Assembly: GCA_964419095.1 (NCBI GenBank)
Contig: CAYQOG010000015.1
Location: 1 to 23,758 of the forward strand
From: JAKAVK01 sp964419095
GTDB lineage: Archaea > Micrarchaeota > Micrarchaeia > Micrarchaeales > CABMGC01
DNA: 23,758 bases
Direction: 5' to 3'
Numbering within the stretch: position 1 is the first letter of the stretch; each line of letters starts with the position of its first letter. Under the pieces are notes generated by a model, which saw nothing but the letters and a program-made list of their open reading frames with translations, made no database searches and had not been told where the DNA came from. Positions 1 through 7,351 of this stretch are shown here, in pieces. Both the position numbers and the translations under genes were made by a program.

Positions 1-30
1 AGGGATTATAGTTAGTGGCTCTTGTCATCT

Positions 31-40
31 TAAAATAAAT
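31..40 (-). terminator. T-rich stretch after tRNA-Tyr
   Basis: Read on the minus strand, a T-rich tract (ATTTATTTTA) begins about 5 nt past the tRNA 3' end. Archaeal transcription commonly stops at such oligo-T tracts, so this is a plausible terminator. There is no hairpin. The assignment rests on position and base composition only. Confidence 0.35.
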
Positions 41-44
41 AGTT

Positions 45-146
45 TCCCGTTGGTGTGAGTCGAACACACAACCTGTCGGTTTCTTCTTATGCTTGCAAGA
101 AGTCATCAAGCTACAGCCGACCGCTCTGCCATTGAGCTACAACGGG
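45..146 (-). tRNA. tRNA-Tyr(GTA) with an intron
   Basis: On the minus strand the acceptor arm CCCGTTG (146-140) pairs with CAACGGG (52-46), followed by discriminator A at 45. T8 and A9 precede a D-arm starting GCTC. The anticodon stem GTCGG pairs with CCGAC, and the T-arm is GTGTG/CACAC around TTCGACT. The anticodon is GTA (114-112). A 30-nt insertion lies between G37 and A38, the canonical archaeal intron position. C1-G72 with A73 is the known identity set for archaeal and eukaryotic TyrRS, which supports both the tyrosine call and the domain. No CCA is encoded, so a CCA-adding enzyme is needed. Confidence 0.95.
81..110 (-). other. tRNA-Tyr intron (30 nt)
   Basis: This segment separates position 37 (complement of 111) from position 38 (complement of 80) of the tRNA and must be removed to form a 7-nt anticodon loop. 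Its sequence contains CTTCTT and AAGAAG, which can pair as an internal stem. That is compatible with the bulge-helix-bulge substrate of the archaeal tRNA splicing endonuclease. The exact boundaries are inferred from the canonical 37/38 position. Confidence 0.85.
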
Positions 147-202
147 AATGATGATACTTATCGATGCATTGGTATTTAATATTTTACATTGGAGAATAAA
201 GC
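147..202. promoter_or_regulatory. Divergent promoter region of tRNA-Tyr and the AAA+ gene
   Basis: This 56-nt spacer separates two divergent genes. An AT-rich block around 172-187 (GTATTTAATATTTTAC) can supply TATA boxes in both directions. Read on minus it lies about 25-35 nt before the tRNA. On plus it lies just upstream of the ATPase start. A GGAG at 191-194 is a ribosome binding site suited to the ATG at 203. Confidence 0.45.
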
Positions 203-2962
203 ATGTCTCAGACGGATAGCCCCAAGGCTAGCAAGGCGACTCCAAAGAGCGTGAAGAAGGAAGAAGTACAGAGGCCTATCAAACTCACCGCGCCTCTCAC
301 TTTTTACTGGATAAAAGACATAGTCAGGCAGCTCCTCAAGCACAAGAACTTCCCAGATGCTGTTGCAGTTGCCTTCGCAATCTCGAGCATAGCAATCGCG
401 TTTCCATCCTTTCCCCTCGCAATCCTGATTCCGCTGATTGTGGTGACCCTAGTGCTCACCATGGTCCACCCTCTTATAGGGCTCATGGCGCTGATATTCG
501 AGGCTCTGCCCATGTTTATCTACCAGGCGCCCCTATTGGCATGGATATCATTGATATTCGCTGCGGTAGCCCTCTTCCTGGGCTACAAGCACTACCGCAC
601 CATAACGTTCATCTACGTGCTTTCCGTCCTGCCCCTCTCCTTCCTGGGCGCATTCCTTGAGATACCAGCCTTCATACTCGGCACGCTCTACATAGGCCTC
701 CGGCGCGGAGCACTGTCAGCCGTGGCGGTGATATTCCTTGCGGTCATGATATCCGGAGTTACCGGAATACAGCTCACAGGACCGATAGCATTCAACGCGA
801 CCACCGCCCACAACGCGATATCAGCGAGTCCCGCAATCAAGTACCTGATCCCATCGAAGCCCGCAACCGATCTTATGACCATGGGGGCCGGATTCGGCAC
901 TGCGTTCGGGTCGTTCATCGGCTTCAGCGTTAACAGCCAGATCTTTCCGGGGATAGGGCTTGCGATAGAAGCCATGTCGACCCAGGCTGCCGCTGTCGCG
1001 ATCCAGATACTCATATGGCTCATCGCGGTATTCGTGATAAGCAATTATGCATCGAAGAGCAGGTCTGCATACAAGGGCGTGCAGTCAAGCCTGTTCGGAG
1101 TCATAATACTGGCATCATATCTCGGATTCTCGCTTGTCGTGCGCTCGCCTCTCGACCCTTACGTGGTATTGAGCTTCATCGCAACCCCGCTGGCCTACTT
1201 CGTGCTTGAGTACAACGGTCTCAACCTTGTAAGGACGCTAGACGTGGTGAAGCAGGACTTCCTTGGCAAGTTCAGCGAGAACGTGGAGGAACTCACCAGC
1301 GGCGCAAAGGAAACGCTGAACGATGTTGCAAATTACACTGAAACGAAGGAAGAGCTCAGGGCAGCGGTGCTCGCTCCAATAGAGCACAGGGAGATTGCCG
1401 GTGCGTATAACATAAAGCCCACAAAAGGAATCCTCCTCTTCGGTCCTCCAGGCACAGGGAAGACGCTCATGATGCGCGCCCTCTCTAACGAGATACGCGG
1501 CAGATTCTTCTACGTCAAGACCTCATCGCTGATAAGCCCGTTCCAGGGGGAGAGCTCGAATGCGCTGGCCAAGATATTCGCCACGGTGAGGAAGAATCCC
1601 CCGGCGATACTCTTCTTCGACGAGATAGACGGCATCGCAAGCAGCCGCGAGCTGAAGGAGAGCGACGAGGCCAGGCAGCTCCTGTCTACGCTGCTTGCAG
1701 AGATGGACGGCTTCCAGAAGGTCGAGAACGTTGTCATAGTAGGCTCGACCAACGCGCCGAACATACTCGACTCCAGCATATTGAGACCGGGCAGATTCGA
1801 CAAGATAATCTACATGCCGCTGCCTGATGGGAAGGGAAGGATGGAGATATTCAAGTACTACCTGAAGAAGCTGCCCGCATCAAAGGAGATAAACTTCGCA
1901 AAGCTCACGGCTATGACCAACAGGTACACCGGCGCCGACATCAAGAACATATGCGATGAAACGGCGAGGATAGTATCCGAGGACGCCATAAAGACGAACA
2001 AGGTGCTCGAGATTACCGAGAAGGACCTTGCGCTCACTATAAGCAAGACAAAACCTTCGACAAGCATCGCACAGACAGAAAACTACGAGCAGTTCAAGCT
2101 CGACTACGAAAGGAGGATGCGCCCGGAACTCATGGTAAAGGAGGAGAAGCAGATAACGCTCGAAGACGTGGTGGGATTGGAGAGCGCGAAGAAGGCAGTC
2201 TACGAGGCAATAGAAGTCCCAATACTCCACCCTGCGCTGGTCAAGAAATACGACGTGAAGAACATCAAGGGAATTCTCCTCTTTGGCCCTCCCGGAGTTG
2301 GAAAGACGATGCTTATGCGCGCAGTGGCATCTGAGATAGGCGATGTGAGGATGTTGATGCTATCCGGCGCGGAGATAAGCAAATATGGCCTTGAGCGCGC
2401 AGTGCTCACAATAAAGCAGACTTTCGACAGGGCAAGGGAGAACGCTCCCGCAGTCATCTTCATAGACGAGATGGATGCGCTGCTGCCCTCAAGGGAAGAT
2501 GCAAGCATGCTCGGCGTGGAGATGACAAGCGAATTTCTCACCGAGATGGACGGGATAAAGGACATGGGGAACATTGTGGTGGTAGGGGCGACGAACAGGC
2601 CCGGAAGCCTGGATCCGGCGCTGCTCAGGGGCGGCAGGTTCGACAAGCTGATACTCGTGCAGCCCCCAAACAAGGCAGACCGCGCCAAGATATTCGAGAA
2701 GAACCTTGCAAAGGCGCCATGCGCAAAGGACATTGACTACGACAAGCTCGCCGACGAGACAAGCGGATTCACCGGCGCAGACATAGCTAATGCCTGCAGG
2801 CAGGTGAAGCTCAATGCCCTGCAGGCGAGCATAGAGAGCTCGAAGGAAGTTGCAATAACGCTTGACGAGATAGAGAAGCAGATAAGGGACACAAGGCCTT
2901 CCGCGCCCAACGTCGTCATGGGCGACTACGTCAACTTCCTCTCAAGGTACGGCAGAGGCTGA
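203..2962 (+). CDS. Membrane-anchored double AAA+ ATPase (Cdc48/VAT-like)
   Basis: The 919-residue protein has a short charged N-terminus, then roughly eight to ten hydrophobic segments between about residues 50 and 345, then two AAA+ modules. Module 1 has Walker A GPPGTGKT (414-421), Walker B with DEID (473-476) and a second region of homology ending LRPGRFDK. Module 2 has Walker A GPPGVGKT (695-702), Walker B with DEMD (755-758) and LRGGRFDK. Both therefore look catalytically competent. The tandem modules resemble archaeal Cdc48/VAT, but the usual soluble N-domain is replaced by an integral membrane domain. No HExxH motif is present, so this is not FtsH. Unfolding or extraction of membrane proteins, perhaps handing them to a separate protease, is inference. 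ATG 203 is preceded by GGAG. Confidence 0.93.
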   Translation: MSQTDSPKASKATPKSVKKEEVQRPIKLTAPLTFYWIKDIVRQLLKHKNFPDAVAVAFAISSIAIAFPSFPLAILIPLIVVTLVLTMVHPLIGLMALIFEALPMFIYQAPLLAWISLIFAAVALFLGYKHYRTITFIYVLSVLPLSFLGAFLEIPAFILGTLYIGLRRGALSAVAVIFLAVMISGVTGIQLTGPIAFNATTAHNAISASPAIKYLIPSKPATDLMTMGAGFGTAFGSFIGFSVNSQIFPGIGLAIEAMSTQAAAVAIQILIWLIAVFVISNYASKSRSAYKGVQSSLFGVIILASYLGFSLVVRSPLDPYVVLSFIATPLAYFVLEYNGLNLVRTLDVVKQDFLGKFSENVEELTSGAKETLNDVANYTETKEELRAAVLAPIEHREIAGAYNIKPTKGILLFGPPGTGKTLMMRALSNEIRGRFFYVKTSSLISPFQGESSNALAKIFATVRKNPPAILFFDEIDGIASSRELKESDEARQLLSTLLAEMDGFQKVENVVIVGSTNAPNILDSSILRPGRFDKIIYMPLPDGKGRMEIFKYYLKKLPASKEINFAKLTAMTNRYTGADIKNICDETARIVSEDAIKTNKVLEITEKDLALTISKTKPSTSIAQTENYEQFKLDYERRMRPELMVKEEKQITLEDVVGLESAKKAVYEAIEVPILHPALVKKYDVKNIKGILLFGPPGVGKTMLMRAVASEIGDVRMLMLSGAEISKYGLERAVLTIKQTFDRARENAPAVIFIDEMDALLPSREDASMLGVEMTSEFLTEMDGIKDMGNIVVVGATNRPGSLDPALLRGGRFDKLILVQPPNKADRAKIFEKNLAKAPCAKDIDYDKLADETSGFTGADIANACRQVKLNALQASIESSKEVAITLDEIEKQIRDTRPSAPNVVMGDYVNFLSRYGRG

Positions 2963-3009
2963 CATTATTATAGCTTGCACATGTTTAGTGAATATGGGTT
3001 GATCATCAA

Positions 3010-4413
3010 ATGCTCCTGCTGCCGTTGATAGTGCTGCTGCCTTTCGCTGCGGCTTTCGTCTCTCTGCTGGCGAAGGATAAGCTTGCGCACGACATATCCA
3101 TGATAGCATCTGCGCTTGTGCTGATTCTCACAGCGGTCGCGATAATATTCGCGAAAATTTATACCATCGGAGCAATAGCATTCAGCCTTCCCTACATAAG
3201 CTCGCTCGGGATAGGCCTTGACTTCCAGTTCACATCCCTTTCGCTTATACTTACGCTGATGACGGCAATAGTCTTCTTTGCGGCATCGCTCGTGGGAAAG
3301 TACTTCATAAAAAGTTCAAGGCTCTACAACCTCGTCTTCCTAATGGCCGAGGGCGCGTCCATGGGCGTCTTCCTCGCCTCCAATCTCTTCCTCTTCTTCG
3401 CCTTCTGGGAGATAGCCGAGATAATGATGTTCTTCATAATCTTCGCGTATGGCGGCTATGAGAGAAGATATGCTGCGATAAAATTCATAATCTACTCGAT
3501 AATGTCAAGTCTGCTCCTCCTCATCGCCATAATGATCCTCTACACTAATGCCCACACATTCAGCATCGAGACGATAATCAGCGGCGCATCGGCAATACCG
3601 ATGCAGGCGCAATTCATTGTGATGGCGCTCCTGCTCATAGCTTTCATGATAAAGATGCCCGTATTCCCATTCCATACCTGGCTCCCCGATGCGCATACAG
3701 AAGCGCCCACGACTGGCAGCATGGTACTCGCAGGAGTGCTGCTCAAATTCGGAGGGTACGGGCTTCTCCTCATGTTCCTAATGGTCCCGCTCTCGCATAC
3801 ATATGCACTATACATGGCGCTGCTCTTCGGCTTCTCTGCGGTCTACTCTGCGCTTGTTACGTTCAGGCAAGCCAATCTCAAGAGGCTGATTGCGTATACG
3901 AGCATAACTGACATGGGCATAATAGCAGTGGGCATCGCAGCGTCTAACGCGCTTGGCACAAGCGGGGCGATATACGCCATGCTTGCCCATGCGCTTGCAA
4001 TCTCTCTGCTCTTCCTGATAGCCGGGTCGCTTGATGAGGTTTATGGAACACTGGAATGGGGCAAGATAAGGGGAGTCATCGCAAACTTCCCGGGCCTGAC
4101 ATACCTGTTCGTAATAGGCGTCTTTGCTACAGTGGGATTGCCGTTGACAGCGGGTTTCATAGGAGACATATTGGTCTTCCTGGGAGCATTCGACACCTTC
4201 CAGCTTATCGGCATAGTCCCGCTCGCAGGTGTCTTCCTCATTGGCGCAGTGCTGTTCTGGATAGCAGAGAGGGTCTTCCTGAACCAAACTAATAAGACAG
4301 AGCCCTACGAGGAACTGAGCAGCAGTGTCTTATACGCGGGCATCTTCCTTGTTGCCTGCACAATCGTCTTCGGAGCGCTGCCATTTCTCCTTACAAGCGT
4401 AGCAGGAATCTGA
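3010..4413 (+). CDS. nuoM: NuoM-like proton-translocating membrane subunit
   Basis: The 467-residue protein is hydrophobic throughout, with about 13-14 predicted membrane helices, the length expected for NuoM/MrpD-type antiporter subunits. Family hallmarks are a glutamate in FWE (E134), the lysine of IKMP (K215), the HTWLPDAHTEAPT block (222-234) and KRLIAYTSI (291-299). These residues form the proton path in complex I and Mrp/hydrogenase relatives. The block ends TSITDMG where the family usually has a His (S-x-x-H-M/L-G), so D301 is unusual. No other complex I subunit is adjacent. It could serve a dispersed complex I-like enzyme, a hydrogenase or an Mrp-type antiporter. The start is preceded by GGTTGATC. 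Confidence 0.88.
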   Translation: MLLLPLIVLLPFAAAFVSLLAKDKLAHDISMIASALVLILTAVAIIFAKIYTIGAIAFSLPYISSLGIGLDFQFTSLSLILTLMTAIVFFAASLVGKYFIKSSRLYNLVFLMAEGASMGVFLASNLFLFFAFWEIAEIMMFFIIFAYGGYERRYAAIKFIIYSIMSSLLLLIAIMILYTNAHTFSIETIISGASAIPMQAQFIVMALLLIAFMIKMPVFPFHTWLPDAHTEAPTTGSMVLAGVLLKFGGYGLLLMFLMVPLSHTYALYMALLFGFSAVYSALVTFRQANLKRLIAYTSITDMGIIAVGIAASNALGTSGAIYAMLAHALAISLLFLIAGSLDEVYGTLEWGKIRGVIANFPGLTYLFVIGVFATVGLPLTAGFIGDILVFLGAFDTFQLIGIVPLAGVFLIGAVLFWIAERVFLNQTNKTEPYEELSSSVLYAGIFLVACTIVFGALPFLLTSVAGI

Positions 4414-4431
4414 CCCTGCGGGAGGCAAAGG

Positions 4432-4440
4432 AATATATAC
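4432..4440 (+). promoter_or_regulatory. TATA box of the aIF2-beta/aIF1A operon
   Basis: AATATATAC follows a purine-rich GGCAAAGG that resembles an archaeal BRE. The TATA box lies about 40 nt before the proposed CTG start at 4473. Transcription should begin near 4460, giving a leader of only about a dozen nucleotides. Confidence 0.5.
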
Positions 4441-4472
4441 TGAAATAGCATATTTACTATAACGGTGTTACC

Positions 4473-4883
4473 CTGAGTTACGACGAATTGCTAGACAGAG
4501 CATTCACCATGCTTCCCAAGCTCTCAGTCGAGAACGTGGATTTCAAGATACCTGAGGCCGACACGCTGATACAGGGAAGCAAGACCATGGTGAAGAATAT
4601 CTCGCAGATTGCCGACGTTGCAAGGCGCGACAAGGAAGACATAGCCAAATACCTTACAAAGGAGCTTGCTGCGCCTATAAGCATCGACGGAACCACCCTG
4701 AACATAAGCGCCAGGATACAGCCAGGCCAACTGAACGAGAAGATAAAGCACTACTTCCAGACATACATAATATGCAAGGAGTGCCACAAGCCCGATACGA
4801 AGGTGGCCGAAACGCAGCGCGGCTACGTTGTCATAGTATGCGAGGCATGCGGTGCGATATACACCGTTAAGAATTACCAGTAA
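4473..4883 (+). CDS. eif2b: Translation initiation factor aIF2 subunit beta
   Basis: This is the beta subunit of the heterotrimeric aIF2 GTPase that delivers initiator Met-tRNA to the small ribosomal subunit. The C-terminus carries the characteristic C4 zinc ribbon (CKEC...CEAC), preceded by the alpha-beta core with GTTLNISARI and YIICKEC. No ATG or GTG lies in frame upstream of the core. A TTG at 4488 would begin MLDRAF and lose the conserved Y-x-x-L-L-x-R-A helix start. The frame stays open back to 4449, and a CTG at 4473 would give MSYDELLDRAF. GGTG at 4464-4467 stands 5 nt before that CTG, so it is chosen here. The stop is followed after 9 nt by aIF1A. The product is certain; the start is not. 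Confidence 0.9.
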   Translation: MSYDELLDRAFTMLPKLSVENVDFKIPEADTLIQGSKTMVKNISQIADVARRDKEDIAKYLTKELAAPISIDGTTLNISARIQPGQLNEKIKHYFQTYIICKECHKPDTKVAETQRGYVVIVCEACGAIYTVKNYQ

Positions 4884-4892
4884 TGTGATCAA

Positions 4893-5198
4893 ATGCGCAA
4901 GGAATTCAACCCGGCAGGACCGTCGCACAGGCTGATGCTTCCAAGAGACCTGGAAGTGATCGGCGTTGTGGCAAAGGCGCTGGGCGCGTCAAACTTCCTG
5001 GTCATCTGCGCTGACAAGAGGGAAAGGACATGCTCAATACCAGGGAGACTGCGCAGAAGCTTCTGGGTAAAGGAGCGAGACATGGTTCTCGTGAAGCCAT
5101 GGGTGGTTACTGGAGACAAGCGCGGAGACATAATCTGGAGGTACAGCCTGATGGACAAGGACCTCCTGAGAAACAAGGGCTACGAGATACCGAAGTGA
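4893..5198 (+). CDS. eif1a: Translation initiation factor aIF1A
   Basis: The 101-residue protein is an S1/OB-fold factor that binds the A-site region of the 30S subunit during initiation. Recognisable family blocks are LPRDLEVIGVV, CSIPGRLRRSFWVKERD, VLVKPW and DIIWRYS, in the expected order and length. The ATG is preceded by GTGATC, a good match to the anti-Shine-Dalgarno of archaeal 16S rRNA. It lies 9 nt after aIF2-beta, so the two are probably cotranscribed. Its TGA stop directly abuts the stop codon of the convergent rio1 gene. Confidence 0.96.
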   Translation: MRKEFNPAGPSHRLMLPRDLEVIGVVAKALGASNFLVICADKRERTCSIPGRLRRSFWVKERDMVLVKPWVVTGDKRGDIIWRYSLMDKDLLRNKGYEIPK

Positions 5199-5960
5199 CT
5201 ACTGTTTTGTTATCCTAGCCAAAATCTTCCCGGTGTCGCTTTCAATTCCGTACTTTTTCAGGAAGAAATTAGTCACATTGTAGATATCCCGTTGAAGGAA
5301 TTCTAGGGACTTTGGATGGCCTACGCCTACTGCCTGCCCGAAGTCGATTATGTAAGGAACCTCCTTCCTCATAAGTATGTTGTACTCGCTCAAGTCGCCG
5401 TGCACAAGGTTGTTGAGGTACAGCGACCTTATGTCGTCAAGTATGCTCTTCAGCGTTCTCCTCGGATCTGCAGCCCCTGCGTCCTTTAGCGTCTGTGACG
5501 GTATGCCATCCTCGCCGATGAACTCCATCACAAGGACATTGCCAACGAAAGAATATGGTATGGGCGCATGCACTCCGGCTTCCTCCGCTATCTTTAGGTT
5601 CCCGAACTCCTTCTTGCACCAGGCATTGACTATCTGCATCATGCTGTTGCGTATGCCATTGAATCTCGGGTCTCCTACCATGTAATCCATCCGGTTGGAG
5701 AAGCTCGAGGTCTCGAGCCTGAAGATCTTGATTACCACCTTGCCTTTCTCGATTTTTGTTCCCGGTTCAGCCAAATAAAGGTCTGCCTCCTTTCCCCTGC
5801 CTATGATGAAATCCATGCTCGATACGACGTTGCGCGTGAGCATCTTGCCAAGCATCATCATTGTCCGGTTGTCGAATACTCCCTCCTCTATCTTGAGCTG
5901 CTCCTTGAGCGGGAAGTCTTCCCTTCTCCGCATCTTCCTCCTGCTAACTCTCCTTGTCAT
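5199..5960 (-). CDS. rio1: RIO1-type serine/threonine protein kinase/ATPase
   Basis: RIO kinases are atypical kinases that act in late maturation of the small ribosomal subunit. The 253-residue protein shows a glycine-poor nucleotide loop GRGKEADLYLA (54-64), ATP-binding K78 in VVIKIF, the catalytic loop HGDLSEYN (187-194, D189) and the metal-binding DFG (206-208). The basic N-terminus (TRRVSRRKMRRRE) may contact rRNA. RIO1 rather than RIO2 is favoured by GKEAD and by the lack of an N-terminal winged helix. A strong GAGGAGG site (5965-5971) precedes the ATG. Being beside aIF2-beta and aIF1A fits a translation/ribosome neighbourhood, although it is on the opposite strand. Confidence 0.93.
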   Translation of the reverse strand: MTRRVSRRKMRRREDFPLKEQLKIEEGVFDNRTMMMLGKMLTRNVVSSMDFIIGRGKEADLYLAEPGTKIEKGKVVIKIFRLETSSFSNRMDYMVGDPRFNGIRNSMMQIVNAWCKKEFGNLKIAEEAGVHAPIPYSFVGNVLVMEFIGEDGIPSQTLKDAGAADPRRTLKSILDDIRSLYLNNLVHGDLSEYNILMRKEVPYIIDFGQAVGVGHPKSLEFLQRDIYNVTNFFLKKYGIESDTGKILARITKQ

Positions 5961-5964
5961 TTTT

Positions 5965-6003
5965 CCTCCTCAAATAAGTGATTTCCTGTCAACATATTTA
6001 ACA
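5965..6003. promoter_or_regulatory. rio1 upstream elements: RBS and TATA box
   Basis: On the minus strand GAGGAGG (5971-5965) lies 4 nt before the rio1 ATG, the strongest Shine-Dalgarno sequence in the window. A TATA-like GTGTTAAATATG (about 6003-5992) lies roughly 35 nt further upstream. The rest of the 100-nt spacer up to 6060 must contain the xpf promoter. CTTAAAGCTT at 6033-6042 is a weak candidate for it. Confidence 0.5.
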
Positions 6004-6060
6004 CTTGCTAAACGTTCTCGCAGGGAAATAAGCTTAAAGCTTGTGATGCAAAGAAGTATC

Positions 6061-6705
6061 ATGCAGAAGCTCAAGGTCATAGTAGACAACAGGGAGCGGA
6101 ACATAGAGATAATAACGGGATTGGAGGACTACGAGCTTGAAATGACCTTCGCGCAGCTGCCTGTCGGGGATTACATAATATCGGACAGGATTGGCATAGA
6201 AAGGAAAACCGTATCCGATTTCGAGAGCTCAATAGTCAACTCGCGCCTCTTTGACCAGGCTGAGAGACTCCATGCGGCTTTCAAGAAGCCAATCCTCCTA
6301 ATCGAGGGCGGCGACTCGGAGCGCAGGCTCAAGAAAAACGTGATGCTCGGCACCATAACAAAGCTTTACGTCGATTACAACATACAGGTCATGAGAACGG
6401 AATCCGCAAAGGATACCGCATATACCGTCTACAGGTTTGCAGAGCACGAGCAGGCGGAAGAGGAGAGGTTCCCGAGAGCCGTGGGCCTGAAGAAGGCGCA
6501 CAGTACGTACCAGTGGCAGCTGCTCATACTCGGCTCCATACCTGGCATAGGCTCGAAGCTTGCGCAAAGGTTAATAACCCATTTCAAGAGTATAAGGGGA
6601 GTTATGTCTGCTGATGTCGAGGAGTTAAAGAAAGTGGAGAAGATAGGGCCGAAGAAGGCCGAGAAGATATACGATATACTTAACGCTAAGTTCGAGGGCG
6701 CATAG
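6061..6705 (+). CDS. xpf: XPF/ERCC4-family structure-specific endonuclease (short form)
   Basis: The 214-residue protein has an ERCC4 nuclease domain followed by a tandem helix-hairpin-helix domain. The nuclease signature is visible as VDNRE (8-12), GD (36-37) and ERKTVSD (47-53). The C-terminal PGIGSKLAQRL (161-171) and EKIGPKKAEKI (193-203) are the two hairpins. Such enzymes cut 3' flaps and forks. The short form without a helicase domain resembles that of crenarchaea rather than the long Hef of euryarchaea. ATG 6061 is chosen because the domain begins at KLKVIVDNRE; ATG 6046 (five residues more) is an equal alternative and follows GTG at 6043. Its stop is one nucleotide before the next start. 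Confidence 0.93.
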   Translation: MQKLKVIVDNRERNIEIITGLEDYELEMTFAQLPVGDYIISDRIGIERKTVSDFESSIVNSRLFDQAERLHAAFKKPILLIEGGDSERRLKKNVMLGTITKLYVDYNIQVMRTESAKDTAYTVYRFAEHEQAEEERFPRAVGLKKAHSTYQWQLLILGSIPGIGSKLAQRLITHFKSIRGVMSADVEELKKVEKIGPKKAEKIYDILNAKFEGA

Positions 6706-6706
6706 A

Positions 6707-7339
6707 TTGGGCATAATCTCAAGCATCAACGGCATCGGCGAACAAAAGGTCATGCTGGACTCAAGGAAGCTTATGGGCACCGCGCAGAAAGGGAGCAGGA
6801 TGCTCGAGAAGGTATTGAAAGGGGATCAGAACCTGGACAGGCTGCACGAATTAAAGTCCCAGTCTTACGAAGAGGTATTCAACCTCTCAAATTCGATAAC
6901 ATCCGGGGCGATATCGCCCAACCTCATACCCGACATGCTCCAACTCATAGGGCTGGAGTACAAGGTTGTCGACATGATCTTCGTTCTCTCGCGGTCCCTT
7001 ACAAGATACAGGATAAGGAATCCCGGTGCAAAGAGGTACGTAAACGAGAAAATCTCAGCAAGCAATGAATTGGTGGCAAAGGCCATCTCTGCGATCTACC
7101 TGATGCACACCGAAGACAAGATCGACAGCATAAAGAGACTCAGGAACCAGGTCAAATTAATCGAGGAGCAGGGAGACGAGATAAAGGAGGACCTGCTGAA
7201 ATATGCATACGGCAAGAAGATGGACTACAAGGAGTTCTATCACGTGACCAACCTTGCATACATATCCGATGATGTGCTCGACGCGTGTGAAGACGCCGCG
7301 GACATGCTTATGAACATAATGCTTGCGATCGCGACCTGA
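6707..7339 (+). CDS. DUF47/PhoU-like regulatory protein
   Basis: The 210-residue protein is soluble and predicted to be all-helical, in the size range of the DUF47 (TIGR00153) family. That family is PhoU-like and almost always sits beside PiT-type phosphate permeases. Supporting features are the N-terminal MGIISSINGIGEQK, a central TRYRIRNPG segment and an acidic C-terminal helix with DDVLDACEDAADM, similar to PhoU metal-binding helices. The start is a TTG one nucleotide after the xpf stop, with GAGGG (6694-6698) at normal spacing. The next in-frame ATG (6752) would remove the typical N-terminus. The PiT-like gene follows after 12 nt, so the pair is probably coexpressed and this protein probably gates the permease. 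Confidence 0.8.
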   Translation: MGIISSINGIGEQKVMLDSRKLMGTAQKGSRMLEKVLKGDQNLDRLHELKSQSYEEVFNLSNSITSGAISPNLIPDMLQLIGLEYKVVDMIFVLSRSLTRYRIRNPGAKRYVNEKISASNELVAKAISAIYLMHTEDKIDSIKRLRNQVKLIEEQGDEIKEDLLKYAYGKKMDYKEFYHVTNLAYISDDVLDACEDAADMLMNIMLAIAT

Positions 7340-7351
7340 AGTGGTTAGTTG

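Noticed and set aside
81..154. TGATGA sequences in the tRNA intron and just beside the tRNA, resembling box C of C/D guide RNAs
   Set aside because: No matching CTGA box D or C'/D' pair at the right distance, and the 30-nt intron is too short for a guide RNA.
203..2962. FtsH-type membrane AAA protease
   Set aside because: There is no HExxH zinc motif, and two AAA modules are present instead of one.
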